NCBI RefSeq assembly: GCF_000275845.1
Contig: NW_006766887.1
Coordinates: 739,863-780,744, forward strand
Direction of reading: 5' to 3'
From: Dichomitus squalens LYAD-421 SS1
Taxonomy: Eukaryota > Basidiomycota > Agaricomycetes > Polyporales > Polyporaceae
DNA: 40,882 bases
The notes below the pieces were generated by a model. It had not been told where the DNA came from, searched no databases, and was given only the letters and a program-made list of their open reading frames with translations. Positions 9,509-21,033 of this stretch are shown piece after piece (position 1 is the first letter of the stretch; each line of letters begins with the position of its first letter). A program made the translations under genes and the position numbers.

Positions 9509-10737
9509 TCTACTTGCTTTCCGCTGTGCCTATTTGCTCTCTGTGTTCATACGAAATCAACGACTCGTTTGGAACAAGTCGTTAGTAACTCTTTGTGCAG
9601 CTGGGCCAATGATGATCCTCCAAGCGGTGCACCGAGCGTCCACAAGACATAAGACATAAGTTGATGCTGGATTTGACAAACCGCTTTTGCTTGAGCCCAT
9701 GATACCCGTGTACTGTGGTATTTCCACGGGGGGTCATAAATAGTATGGCTGCGAAAAAATCTTGTTCGATTTTTGTTGCTTCCCACGGCATGTCTGCATG
9801 TCGGATTGCTTCACGGCGGTCGTAAGTACATACAGTATCACCGCGCGATGTTTCGTGGGACTGGTCGCTGCAATCCACGGCTCTGGTGAGGCGCATCTCT
9901 GACACACACAGGTATCGACTAACGCAACGCAGTCCGAAGACCGTTAGAGACCCTCGAGTTTTCTTGAACATGGCATCACTGTGCTATCCTCCCACCCACT
10001 GTATATTGCAGTATGCGCAGAGTGGATTGCGGTCGGCTCAGTGTCAAGTATTCATGCGAAAGGCTTCGACTATAAATCGTGATCGAACAAATCGGCGATC
10101 TGGGGTCGTAACTGCGGATTCCTGATCACTGAATTGCTATAGTCGACGTCATGGAGCATCGGAATCTCTGAGCCGAGATTTAAGAGGGTCGCTATCGGCT
10201 GGCAGTACATCCACGCATGCTGTGTTCTCCAGGATACGACCCGTTGAATCAAGAGGGAAAGGGAGCGTCGTCATCTCTTTGCTACTCTTCTGCCTGGTAT
10301 GGTTGCTTTACCCACGCGAAGAACTTACTTGGATCACAGTCATGCAAAAGGCTTCCCATCGTGACATCTTCCAGGAGGTGTACAAATGCTGGCGTTGATT
10401 CCATCAAAGCTATGATTCGGCGCTAATCGTCCGCTCAACCATCTCCTTATACGTAACGTTCGAGGCGGCGAACACCGCAACGACGGACGGCAGCGCGCCT
10501 CCACCCTACTCCTGCTATCCTTCTCATCCCCCGACAGGTCCTCGCCTTAGCTTCTTTCACCCGCCTTATTGCGACTTGACCATAGGGTCAGTCGCGGCAC
10601 GACCAAAACGTTTCTCACGGTGAGCCACAACGAGGCCGCATTCAACGGATTGGCCATACGTGGTAACTCATGCATTGCTTGTGACAGGCTTTGCACGAAT
10701 CTTACGAAGATCGTTCTTCCTGTCAAGTTAGGCCGAG
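9509..10737. other. Intergenic region with possible 5' UTR intron
   Basis: About 1.2 kb between two plus-strand genes. No family was recognised in any frame; the 129-residue antisense frame at 9582-9971 looks random. Close to the downstream gene, GTGAGC at 10620 and TTAG at 10731 could bound a 5' UTR intron of 112 nt ending just before the predicted ATG. Confidence 0.4.
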
Positions 10738-12839
10738 ATGCATGCTTTACAGTTGCTATCCCCAATCAATGAGGTGGAGGAGCTTAGCCCATACCAGACT
10801 CGTTTCAAATATGCACGGTACCCAGGTCAGAGGTCACCCAGTGAGTATCTCATCTACACCATTCGCGTTGTGGCTCTGTATTTATAGGGCACAAACCTTG
10901 TAGTCGGGCCCAGGAGTCCATACAGTGTGCAGGGCACACCCGTCGGCTCTAAGCCTGAAGTGTCTATGGACGACCTCTGGATTTACGACTGCTACATGTC
11001 GGAAGACACGGTCTCACCCGAAGGATATTTCCGCACACCCACGACCCCCCTGCATAATCGGTCAATCAGCCTGCCCGCCACGACAGCCAATTTCGTCCCC
11101 CCCAACAACGTGCCGCTGATCAAGGAGCCAAATGCGGCTCATCGACCACCTACATTGAGCGTCCCCCCTCGGCCCGGGCGTATCTTCGAGCAGGACTCCA
11201 TGGACGTGGGAGACGAAATGACGGATATCACCGCATACACCGGAGACCTTCCCGATATCAATACAGCCGTGTTCAGCTCTGCAGATTTCCCAGAATACTC
11301 GCCACTAGAGCAGGAGGTCCTCAGTATCTGGGAGGTAGTTGATCAGCTAGCCGCAGCAGCGGACGCGTTCTCCGGACTCGAAAACACATTATCGCTGGCA
11401 AATCCTGAGAAGCTTCCTCCCGAGATGGATGAGGACACCCTGTTCTGGTTCGTCGAGGCACTCAATATGTTTTCGAGCGATTGCGCAGACGTCGCCGCGG
11501 AGCTCATGGACTTCAGCGAGTTCGTGGAAGCGCTTTTGTTCAGGGAGCAGCAGAACACGCTCGCTCCTGTACGCACACTTCCGCGTGCCTCCTTCTCGGA
11601 ACGAGACATGAAGGAGGTATTGGAGTCCGCAGCCAACCTTCCCCGGGAAGAAGTTGCGGAAGCCCTCGCAGCGTTGGAGGTGGAGGTCCCGCCATCACCC
11701 ATGGGTGCGCGACGCCCACGGGATAGACCGCCATCTCTGAAGCTCTCCACCAGCGACGCTGTATTGCTCCACCAACGATTGCCAAGATCGCGAGATGAGA
11801 GCGTTGGGGCTGTGGGTCGGTTCTCGGAGAAACAGGGAGAAGTCTCCCAAGGCGGAAAAGAAGAGGTGTTGAGGAAGCATCGGGCATATGTGATCTATGG
11901 CGACGTGCGTTTATGGTTCCCTGCTCGTGTTCATACTCTGGGCGCTGACATTGTCTCAGGAAACTTCCGTGGAGGACAATTGGTCGGCGAAGAGTATTGT
12001 AGACTATGGTGCAGACGACTTCCCCTTCGATGAGAATGGTCAGCCACGACTTGTACGTCTTCATGCTTTGATATGCAAACACGACGCTTATGGAAGCTGG
12101 ACACTAGCCACCCCTCTCACCTCGACCGAGACCAACGTCCGGCCAAACAACGGCTTCCCGACCTCTGTCCTCACCTGTGGTGCTTGGTGGCCCATTAGGC
12201 GCACGACGTCCACCATCACTGACCTTCACTGACTCTCAATCACCTCGGTCAAGTCATTCTACATCCAGCTCCGTCTCATCCCTTTTCTCCAACCTCCCCC
12301 GTTCATCCTTCGCGACAACCCCCTCGCCAAAGTCCTCAAGCCGCCCATCGTTCACATTCGACAAGCTGGACAAGCCCCGTTTCCCTACCTCCTCTGGCAA
12401 CATAAAGAAGGTGTTCACGAACATCTTCAAGAAGAAAGAGAAGGAGGGAGGGTTCGCTTTCCCCGAGAAGGAGAAGGAGAGCAGGTTGGCGTATATTGGG
12501 TCGTCCCTTCGGCCGAACCTTGCCATACGAGGTTTCGGAAGACGGACAGCAGGGACGGGCTCGATCGATGCGACGCTTTCTGCACTCTCTCTCAATGGTC
12601 CTTCATCCGGAAGCCAAACCATCCTCAATTCTGAGCCAGATCCATTCGCGGCGACACCTCCATCCTCCGCTGGCATGCCACCTTCCTCTTCGGCCCCCGA
12701 GCCTCAGACGGCGTTGGATGGCTACTCGAGTATGTTCAACCCCCTGAAGGCCGCGTCGCGTTACCCAACACAACCCCTCTTCGGTGGGGCAGGGGAAGAA
12801 CTCACCAGCGACGTCGACGCACCCTATATCGCTTATTAG
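10738..12839 (+). CDS. Uncharacterised 642-residue fungal protein
   Basis: Four exons: 10738-10840, 10904-11904, 11960-12052, 12108-12839. All three introns have good donors (GTGAGT, GTGCGT, GTACGT), and the joined frame is open throughout. I do not recognise the family. Residues 1-130 are Pro/Ser-rich. About 140-370 is acidic and helical, rich in Leu, Ala and Glu, with LEQEVLSIWEVVDQLAAA and FWFVEALNMFSSDCADVAAE. The C-terminal third is Ser/Pro-rich around a basic patch, KKVFTNIFKKKEKEGG. There is no signal peptide or membrane span. The start at 10738 gives a plausible N-terminus, but a further 5' exon cannot be excluded. The gene lies in tandem between NUP53 and HCCS with its own promoter region. 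Confidence 0.8.
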
Positions 12840-13226
12840 TTATCGTATCTCACGTACTGTTGCTTTCATTCGATATTCGCTTCCCCAAGTCTGTCCGGAT
12901 CTACGCATCACCTTCGCTCTTTGTATTTGTGCATTTTGTGCTTGTACCACTGGACTGATTTATCACATCCTCGGCGGCCTTCGTCATTCCGTACCGCATT
13001 CGAGGCTTGCTGGCCCGAGTTAACCCGAGGGGTACTCAGGCGTTGACGGGATTGTTGACTATAAGCGCTGGTGACCGAAATCCGGAAAGTTCGGAAAATA
13101 TTCAGATGCTTCCGTGCTGCTCCGTTGGCTCTAACCAATCCTACCTTCTTCCTCCACTTCGTCCATCACCTCTTCCAACCAAAGGCCTTCGTCGCCATCC
13201 TAGAGTCTGTTAACCATCTTGTTGCT
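12840..13226. other. Intergenic region upstream of HCCS
   Basis: A 387-bp tandem gap holding the 3' UTR of the upstream gene and the promoter of the cytochrome c synthase gene. The HCCS frame is open some way upstream of its ATG (from 13071), but that extension does not resemble the family. Confidence 0.45.
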
Positions 13227-14170
13227 ATGGGCCAAGCAGCTTCTCAGTCTGTCGTGTCATCCCCTGCACCGCCAGCCCAATGTCCGATTGACCATTCAGC
13301 AGTCAAGGCTGCTCCCGCAAAGTGCCCCATCTCTCATGACAAGCCCGCGACCTCCCCATCCGGCCCTCCACAGTCCTCCTTGAAGCCCGCGGAATGTCCC
13401 ATCAAGCACGATTCGGACGGCCTCAACCCGCTGAACCAGATGCCGACGCTCTCGCAGATGCCCGCTGAGCAGCAGCTCGCCGCGCTCCCGACGCAGCGCG
13501 AGACGTCCACGATCCCGCGCGACGACGGGTCGAGGTGGGAGTACCCGTCGCCCCAACAGTTCTACAACGCGCTCGTGCGGAAGGGCTGGGAGACGCCGGA
13601 GGAACACGTCGAGACGATGGTGCAAATCCACAACTTCCTTAACGAGCAGGCGTGGCAGGAGATCCTCAAGTGGGAGCGTAAAGAGAACCCGTGCGTGTGC
13701 TCTGCGCTCTAGCTCGTTGAGCATCTTACTCATACATGGTTGCCTTTTCCTGTGCAGTGTTGCTGTCGAGCAGCCCCAGCTTGCACGCTTCAAGGGACGT
13801 CCTGGAGAGCTCTCGCCAAAGGCTCGCTTCTGGCTGTTCGCCGGCTGGCTGCTCCCGTCGCGATTCAAGTACGCCTTCTACACATCGTTTCAATGAATAG
13901 ACTACTGACGCATCTTATAGCACCGAGCCGCCATTCGACCGCCACGACTGGATCGTCCGCAGGCCGGGAGGGGAGGAAGTTCGCTATGTCATTGACTACT
14001 ACTCTGCACCTCCGGAGCCCGACGGGTCTCCTGTCTTCTCACTCGACGTTCGCCCCGCCCTGGACAGCGTTGGAAGCATCAAGCAGCGGATACAAGCCGC
14101 TACTGAGGATGTCTGGGCAGCCTTCCGCGAAGAGAACGCACGGAATAGCTCACAGAACGCCCAGAGATGA
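13227..14170 (+). CDS. HCCS: Holocytochrome c synthase (cytochrome c heme lyase)
   Basis: Three exons: 13227-13690, 13758-13868, 13921-14170; 274 residues. The enzyme sits in the mitochondrial intermembrane space and attaches heme covalently to the CXXCH of apocytochrome c or c1. Three Cys-Pro heme-regulatory motifs lie near the N-terminus: QCPIDH, KCPISH and ECPIKH. Then comes the family core: PRDDGSRWEYPSPQQFYNAL, RKGWETPEEHVETMVQIHNF, LNEQAWQEILKWE, then PFDRHDWIVRRPGGEEVRYV and IDYYSAPP. The His-Asn pair in VQIHNFLNEQAW contains the histidine that ligates heme in this family. Whether the partner is cytochrome c or c1 cannot be decided here. Converges with TIM44. Confidence 0.95.
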
Positions 14171-14501
14171 TCTCCTCGCCTACAAACTCCATTCTCAGAC
14201 TCTCTTAGACCTCTCGATTGGATTGTCCGGACTTTACATCCCCACTTCTTATTATGACATTCACGACCTCGCTCAAAAGTTGAATTGTAGTATTGAATTT
14301 CTATAATGCATTAGCGTAATACCCTATGCGATGACCATCGAGTGCACTGTCTAGGATCACATGCAGTCGAGCATTCCGAGCAAGTACTATACAAGGTATG
14401 AGCGGTGAGGGGGCGTGAGTATGATGCAAGTGGACCATGAAGTACTTGCGGATTAGTCTCGTGATGAATAGCAACTTTTGAGTACGGGCTTATGCGGGAG
14501 A
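14171..14501. other. Convergent intergenic region HCCS/TIM44
   Basis: 331 bp between the stop codons of two converging genes; it should contain both poly(A) sites. I see no gene or repeat. Confidence 0.5.
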
Positions 14502-16200
14502 CTACAGATATTGTCGAGAGGATCTCCGACCCATCTGAAAAGCCGACTCAGCTTCGAGCACCGCTCGATAAAAACGTTAGACGTACTTCGACAATTTTCC
14601 AGCCGCCAGTGAGCTCATTGTCGAGCTCTTCCTCGAGTCGTGTGATGACGGCAGCGTAGTGACACTGCTCCACACGGTCCTCAGCACCGACCACAACCTC
14701 ACCCGTCTTCGCGTTGCGGAAGAGCAGTATTTCTTGCGTCGCGAACGTGACAACGTAAACGGGGATATCATCCTCGAGGATCTTCCCGTGCAATATCTGT
14801 CCCATACACATGAGAGGCACCGGTCGCGACTAGGGACCAATGCAACATACCTCAACTGCGCGGATATCAAGGACCTTGCTATCGCTGACCAAGCCCTGCT
14901 TCAAATACTGCTCCATAGTCGCCCAGAGGACATTGTAGGTCTATGTCGTATGTCAGTCGACACATTCTTCGCTAGCGGGACTGCGCCGTACCTTCTCACC
15001 ACACCACGCCTGCAATGCCTCCCTATCCGCGGTGAGGTACGCGTCGACGACCTCGGGAACGATATATTCTCGAAGCTCGCGCTCGAAGTTGCCGATATTG
15101 AAGGTCGGGTCCATAGCCTTCATGTATCGGTGCACCTGCGCGCTCTCGTTCTCGTCGAACCAGCTGCCGATAGTCGAGGTGACGCTCCGTAGCGACGAGA
15201 TGACGGGGTTTTCGCTCTCGTCATACTGCTGCTTGAGCTCAGCGAACTGACGGAGGATAGGGTTCGTCTCTTTCAGCTGGTTCCACTTCTCTTGCCGTGG
15301 CGAATCCTTGTGTAAGACCATGGCTTGCCCAGCTCTGCGCGTCCCGTCTGGGTAAGAGATTGACTGAAGTAAGGATTGTCGATACGTACTCTGGATTCGC
15401 CTTGACGCGACTCATGCTATCCTTGCCGGCCTTTGCCAACCGGAGCTGCCTCCGTCTCCGACGCGCCTCCTTCTCCTCGAACCCACCGTGCTTCGAGGAG
15501 CCACTGTCATCCAATGCGTCCGCGATCGTGTCCGAGAGCGACTTGTACGCAGCGGTGTTGCGTATTGGCTCGGTCGTCTTCTCGATAGTTGATGACACGG
15601 CAGCCGAGGCACGGGAGATCTAGCGTCACAAGTGGCATAAGTACATGCGGAGAAGGCGAGAAATACCGACACGCACCGCGCGCATAAGCTCGCTCTCTTC
15701 CATGGTCCTCAGAGCCTCGCCGACGGCGTCACCGACCTTGATGCCAGCTTTACGGAGTTCCTCGGCAGCCGCGCGCAGCCGAGGGTTCTCCTTGATACTA
15801 GAGGTCAACTGCAGACACCGGTACGTCAGATACGGTACTTTTGCATGCAGCTACGGTCAGGCAGACATACCCTCGCACGCTCGTACGCTTCCTTAGCACG
15901 CTTCATTGCCTCCGAGTCCTGGAACTTCTCTACATCTCCCTGGAGCTGCTTGACGTTGTCCTGGAGCTCCCTGTTCTTCCTGAGTTCGTCCTTGAGGACC
16001 TCCACAAACGTCTGAAACGGCGACTTGGGAGGCTCATTTTGGCGACGAGCGGAAGAATGGAATGACGCGGAGGACGCGCCAGCTGAGAGCGCGGGGTGCA
16101 GAGGGAGTGAGCGAAGAGACTGCTTGCTGAGCAGGAGCGCACGGATTTGGGCAGGCGCGGCGGGGGTCAGGACCGCGCGGCGGAGATGACGAGGGAGCAT
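14502..16200 (-). CDS. TIM44: Mitochondrial import motor subunit TIM44
   Basis: Seven exons: 16200-15871, 15808-15677, 15619-15390, 15334-14992, 14940-14851, 14796-14587, 14534-14502; 455 residues. TIM44 lies on the matrix face of the inner membrane and tethers mtHsp70 to the TIM23 channel. A basic presequence (MLPRHLRRAVL to about FHSSARR) leads into SPFQTFVEVLKDELRKNREL and a coiled region. The C-terminal cargo- and cardiolipin-binding domain starts near VLHKDSPRQEKWNQLKETNP and contains MKAMDPTFNIGNFERELREY and DDIPVYVVTFATQEI. Splice sites were chosen by frame and family: exon 4 uses a second CAG (15335), and the final 33-nt exon ends in RRSSRQYL, which fits TIM44 better than reading through the GTACGT donor. 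Divergent from ETR1. Confidence 0.94.
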
Positions 16201-16409
16201 TATGGGAGAGCGGTCGGTCGGGAGGAAGAAGGTGTAGAGGAGATGACCAGGTGTCGGTGACCGCTGAGTGTCCTCGTAGCCCGCGTCTGCAAACATTCTG
16301 CCACAGGCGCCCGTAATTGCATCACGTGCCTCCTCATCCGGGGTCAACAGGCGCTCGTGCTGCTACTGCGTCATTGAGCTCTGGTCACCGACCACGACGT
16401 TCCTTGAAT
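16201..16409. promoter_or_regulatory. Divergent promoter TIM44 / ETR1
   Basis: Only 209 bp separate the start codons of two mitochondrial genes on opposite strands. It must hold both promoters. The TIM44 frame happens to remain open across it. No TATA box is seen. Confidence 0.55.
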
Positions 16410-17911
16410 ATGCTCCGCCAATGTGCTACGCGTCTGTCGCGTCCATCTCCTCTGCGAGCGATTGCTATACGCGCGGACTGCTTTGCAACCTCTTCGGCCC
16501 GTCGTACTGACCGTGCTGTGATCTATGCCGAAAACGGGAACCCTGCTGAGGTCCTCAGAGTCAAGTCTTATGATCCACTACCTCCACCTCCCCCAGGCTC
16601 TGTCAACATCCGCTTCCGTCTCTCGCCCATAAACCCCTCCGATATTAATGTTGTGCAGGGTGTATATCCTGCCAAGCCCACTCAGCAGCACGTCTCGGGA
16701 GAGGATGTCTTCATTGGCGGGAATGAAGGACTGGCCGAGGTCGTAGATGTTGGAAGCAATGTCGACGGCCTCCATAAAGGCGACTGGGTCACACTTGGAA
16801 AGGCACAGTTTGGAACCTGGGCGTCCACACGCGTCATAAGTGCGGAGGACGTGATCAAGTTACCTGCGGGTGGCTTCAGTGAGGTCAACGCTGCTACCAT
16901 CAACGTGGGTCGACGTTCCTCTGCATTCAGCCAAAGCTGATCAACATCCTATGTAGGTCAATCCCCCGACGGCGTATAACATGCTGCACCAGTTTGTTGA
17001 CCTCAAAGAGGATGACTGGGTGTTACAAAACGGTACTCTTACCCTACAGCCTCGTTCGTATATGTGAGCTGAAGGAGATTGACTACTGCGTTCCTACAGG
17101 AGCTAATAGTGCGGTACGCAAGACAATAGCCGAAGCAGCACGAAATGAGCACTGACCGCTTGCCTTTCTGAAGGTTGGCCAAGCAGTGATTCAGATCGCC
17201 GCCCGCAAGGGTATCAAGACCATCAACTTCGTCCGGAGCAGGTACGTCTATATCAGCGATTGCATGCAGTGTTCCAATACTGAAAAATACAGACCTGACC
17301 TCGACAACTTAATCTGCTCGCTTACCCAACTCGGCGCGACACATGTGTTCACATACGACGCGCTGTCAGACAAGTCCTTGGCGAAGCATGTAAAGCAATG
17401 GACATCCAAGAGCGTAAGCCTGTCCATTGTTAGGTTCCGCGAGGGATCTGAATGTCCTGTCCCAGCCTATCCGTTTGCTACTGAACTGTGTTAGCGGTCC
17501 TGATACCACCGCTATGACGCGCCTCTTGGGCGACAACGCGCATCTAGTCTCGTATGGGGCGATGTCTAAAAAACCTCTCTCCTTGCCGACTTCTCTATTC
17601 ATTTTCAAGAATCTAACCACCCACGGATACTGGCAGCACCGCTGGTACCAGGAGCACTCGCGACAAGAACGCGAGAAGCTCATGCGGACGCTTGCTAACT
17701 TGAAGGTAAGTGACATTGTCCCAGCAATGCCCCAAAGCGCAGTATCGACTGATGTGGCCAATTGGGCAATTTGCAGCTGAAAGAACCGGAACACGAAATC
17801 CTGGATCTCTCTGGCGAGCCTAGCGACGAGGCGGCTACCAAGAGATTGCGGGATACCCTCACTAAGATAGAAGCGGGCTTTAGCAAGAAAGTACTACTCC
17901 GACTCCAGTGA
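16410..17911 (+). CDS. ETR1: Mitochondrial trans-2-enoyl reductase
   Basis: Seven exons: 16410-16904, 16957-17032, 17100-17113, 17174-17241, 17293-17413, 17466-17705, 17777-17911; 382 residues. This zinc-free MDR-family enzyme uses NADPH for the last reduction step of type II (mitochondrial) fatty acid synthesis, the pathway that supplies lipoic acid precursor and supports respiration. A basic presequence precedes RAVIYAENGNPAEVLR. NPSDINVVQGVYP carries the likely catalytic Tyr (Tyr86). The Rossmann fold shows NGANSAVGQAVIQIAARKG, and LLNCVSGPDTTAMTRLL and LVSYGAMSKKPLSLP follow. Exon 3 is a 14-nt micro-exon that encodes part of the nucleotide-binding Gly motif. Converges with the p24 gene. 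Confidence 0.95.
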
Positions 17912-18090
17912 TAGCCCCTGCAACCGGAACCAGGGCAGCACGAAGAGGCACGGAAGGAGTCATGTTGTATACCGGGATGCGTTGCTTCATTCCGAATGAC
18001 GTTGTGTGCTCTCCCATCTGCAGGGAAACGAGTTCCGAAGGCCAGCCCAATATATACCTACACTCATATCGACAGCAGGACATTAGTGCA

Positions 18091-18950
18091 TTAGTGCATT
18101 TTCCTCTCCTCGAAGAACCGCTGCGATCCGTAGCAGGTCAATGTCAGCCATTTGAGGAGCGGAGAAGCGACGCTCACCTTAAGATGCCTCATCTGCCACA
18201 CGCACGTCGCGATCAACACGCCGATCTGCACCACCGTGTACCACACCGCCTTCGAGTTTGTGGACTCGCTGAGGTCCCGGAACGCGGCCTCGCGCTCGCG
18301 CTGGTACTGCTGCTCGCGGCGGACGTCCTCAAGCTTCATGTTCAGGTCCCGCAGCTTCTGCGAGAGCTCGGACACGTGTGAGCGGTCCTGCTCCGTGTCC
18401 GGTTTCGTCTTCCCGACGACGATATCGAGGTGCAAGCGAATGTGTGTTGTCGAGAACCATGTGGTGCCATAATTGCTCGAGAGACAAATTGAGTGGTCCC
18501 CGGAGTCGTGCGAGGTGAACGTGAATTTGCCGTCTGAAGGCCCGCGTGTCTTGACGACGTTGTGTCCCGTCTCGAGCTCCTGTATACGTGCAAAGGACAC
18601 ACAGAACGGGTTAAGCGCATGGACGCATATAGGGAGAAGATGTGGTCATGCGACTCACGTCAACTTCGACCAAAATACCGAGGTTGGTGTTCTCGACGTA
18701 TTTCTGCTCCTGTTCTGACCATTCGAGGGCTTTGTAGTGGCCTGCGTGGTCGCGCGGGGACATGAGCACGAGAGCGGTTATGTCGGAGTGCCACATAGCA
18801 CGCACCCTCTACCACCGTGTCCGTCGGGAGCTCCTCAATGAAACATCGTTTCTCGTTGGTGTCCAGGTAGAAGTGTAATGCATTAGCGACGGCGGCGAGC
18901 ACGAGGAGCAGACATAGTGAGACGAGCGGGTGTCTCCGCGGGGTGGCCAT
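18091..18950 (-). CDS. p24-family cargo receptor (GOLD domain), alpha-like
   Basis: Four exons: 18950-18806, 18741-18659, 18579-18178, 18120-18091; 219 residues. p24 proteins are type I membrane proteins of COPI/COPII vesicles that select cargo, notably GPI-anchored proteins, between ER and Golgi. A signal peptide runs to about residue 24 (VSLCLLLVLAAVANA). Then comes the GOLD domain, starting LHFYLDTNEKRCFIEELP and including FTSHDSGDHSICLSSN with the conserved Cys pair. A coiled segment (LRDLNMKLEDVRREQQYQRE) and one membrane span (VWYTVVQIGVLIATCVW) follow. The tail RFFEERKMH has the FF signal and a basic RK at -4/-3 resembling a KKXX retrieval motif. The KCFIEELP-type start favours the alpha (Erp1/Erp5/Erp6) subfamily. 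Confidence 0.93.
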
Positions 18951-19139
18951 GGAGGGGCGTGTCGTGGCCGTCGGTTGGTCGTGACGAGGAAGAGGGATGT
19001 ACCGTGGGAACAGCCTTGGCGGCCAGATCTTGCCTCCAGATTTTTGGCTGCGTTTCGCATCCATCCCTCATGCTGTGAGCCTGACAGCGCTCTCCTAGAA
19101 ATTGCTCAGCCCTCTACTGTTCCCGGTACGCTGCCCAGA
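18951..19139. promoter_or_regulatory. Divergent promoter p24 / RPF1
   Basis: A 189-bp gap between two start codons on opposite strands, so a shared regulatory region. Open frames through it are extensions of neighbouring frames. No TATA box is visible. Confidence 0.5.
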
Positions 19140-20588
19140 ATGCCTCCTAGCCGGTTCGAGCCGTCCTCCATCAAGAACAAAGTCAAGCGCGAGGAGATTG
19201 CGCGCAAGCAGAAGAAGGAGAAGCGGCAGGGCAAGCTGCAGCGGAGGCTTGCACAAGCGAAAGCAGAGGCCGATGATCCCCTTTTAAAGAAAGTATGTTA
19301 CAATCGTGTTTTCATCACAAGAGAGAAGATCTTGAATATCCGACTGCGTTGATAGAAACGTCTTACTCAAAATGTGCCCCGCACGCTCGACAACACTCGC
19401 GAATATGACCCTTCCATGCTCACCGCGAATCCGAATGCCGAACCTGAAGCGGGACCGTCTAGTCTCCCGCAGGAAGGAGAGGAAACGGACCAACCAGTCG
19501 TTCAGCCTGAAGACGAGTCCGCGGCCGATATTGCTGCCGACCCGTTCGCCGAGTACTTCTCTGGTGCCCTTGACCCGAGCACCCCACCAAAAGTCCTCAT
19601 CACGACCTCGCCAAAAGCAACCCGCTTGACATATGACTTCTGCGACGAGCTCGTCGGGGTGTTCCCGGGAGCGGAGTTCATCAGGAGGAAGAAGGGCAAG
19701 GGTTTCGAGATGGGGAGGATTGCCGGTTGGGCTGCGAACCGCGACTACTCCCACCTCGTTGTGGTCAACGAAGATATGAAGAAGCCAAGTGAGTTCCGAG
19801 AGAGCGCTTCCACTGGTAGATAGCTATTGACATGAATCCCAGATGCTCTGACGGTCGTTCACCTCCCTGAGGGACCCACCGCCTACTTCAAGCTCACGTC
19901 TATTGAGCTTTCCCAACAGATCTCGGTGCGTGAACAATCTTTGCCGTTGGCGATCACCGATACTCAACTAGGCCTCTTCTCAGGGCCATGCGCGTTCGAC
20001 GGCCCATTTCCCCGAGCTCGTTCTGAACGGGTTTGTTACCCGCCTCGGCCACACCGTCGGCCGCCTCTTCCAGACATTCTTTCCTCCTATGCCGGAGTTC
20101 CAGGGCCGGCAAGTCGTGACATTGCACAATCAGCGAGATTTTCTCTTCTTTAGGCGACATCGGTACGTATTGAGCCCGTCGTGCCTGGTGCCTCAGTGTC
20201 ACGGTTTCCTTACCGGACGCGTGCACTACACAGATACGCATTCCGGTCTACAGAAAAGGTGGCACTGCAAGAGATCGGGCCCCGATTCACGCTGAAATTA
20301 CGGTACCTCAAGAAGGGGCTTCCTGCGGTTAAGAACCTGGGCGCCCCCAGCAAACCCTTGGAGTTCGACACTGGCGAGGATGAGGAAGCCGAGCGGAAGG
20401 ATGCGCCCGAGGAAGGTATGGCGATAGACGGAGAGTCGGAAGCTGGCAAGAAGAAGGTCCTCCCTCCGACTGATGATGAGTACCTATGGATATGGAAGGT
20501 TAGTGTCAGGCGCCTTCTGTATGTTACATTGGGCTGACATCTGCCACAGCCGGAGCTGGAGACTACAAGACGGACATTCTTCTTGTAG
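19140..20588 (+). CDS. RPF1: Ribosome production factor RPF1 (Brix domain)
   Basis: Six exons: 19140-19292, 19356-19788, 19843-19925, 19984-20162, 20234-20498, 20550-20588; 383 residues. RPF1 is a nucleolar factor for maturation of 27S pre-rRNA and assembly of the large ribosomal subunit. The N-terminus is basic and helical ([20 protein letters not shown]). A disordered acidic linker follows. The Brix domain starts at [20 protein letters not shown], continues through [39 protein letters not shown] and [14 protein letters not shown], and reaches [20 protein letters not shown] and [16 protein letters not shown], the RNA-binding signature of the Imp4/Rpf1 group. The protein ends [11 protein letters not shown]. 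Introns are canonical. Converges with the cellobiohydrolase gene. Confidence 0.95.
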
Positions 20589-21033
20589 GTCCGTCGTTTA
20601 TGTTGACGTCCTAGTTGTATATCATGTCTATCGTATCGGACTGCCTCAGCTGCACCTCTGAGTGTTCGGTCAAGGCACCCTCTTCGCCATCAGGAAAGGC
20701 CGCTGAGGGCAAAAATTGACTTATTGGCCTTAGCATGAATCTTCTGGCATCCTCCTAGCTCAACGTTGTAGGCGCACCTAGGACGCACTTAGGCTATGTG
20801 TAGGGCAGCGGCCTCGGTAAGACACGAGTCTCTCACTTCGAACCAGCGGCTCAGCGATTCTTCGGCATCATATTGAGAGGAAAAGTATTTGTCATTTATC
20901 CCAGCACGTACAGACACTATAGACATCGAGAGGCTAGACACTTTTGCGGCCGCGGACGACTCGCCCCACTGCACACTACGCCTTGGGTGAAGTCAATTGT
21001 CGATCAAGTGGTCGATCTGCGCAAAGCACTCAC
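20589..21033. other. Convergent intergenic region RPF1/cellobiohydrolase
   Basis: 445 bp between converging genes, with two 3' ends expected. The small antisense frame at 20789-20974 has no recognisable feature. Nothing else is seen. Confidence 0.45.

Noticed and set aside
11540..12082. A 180-residue antisense frame
   Set aside because: It lies opposite spliced exons with better coding character and has no recognisable domain.
13296..13868. A 190-residue antisense frame over HCCS
   Set aside because: Arg/Leu-rich shadow of a GC-rich gene; HCCS on the plus strand is unambiguous.
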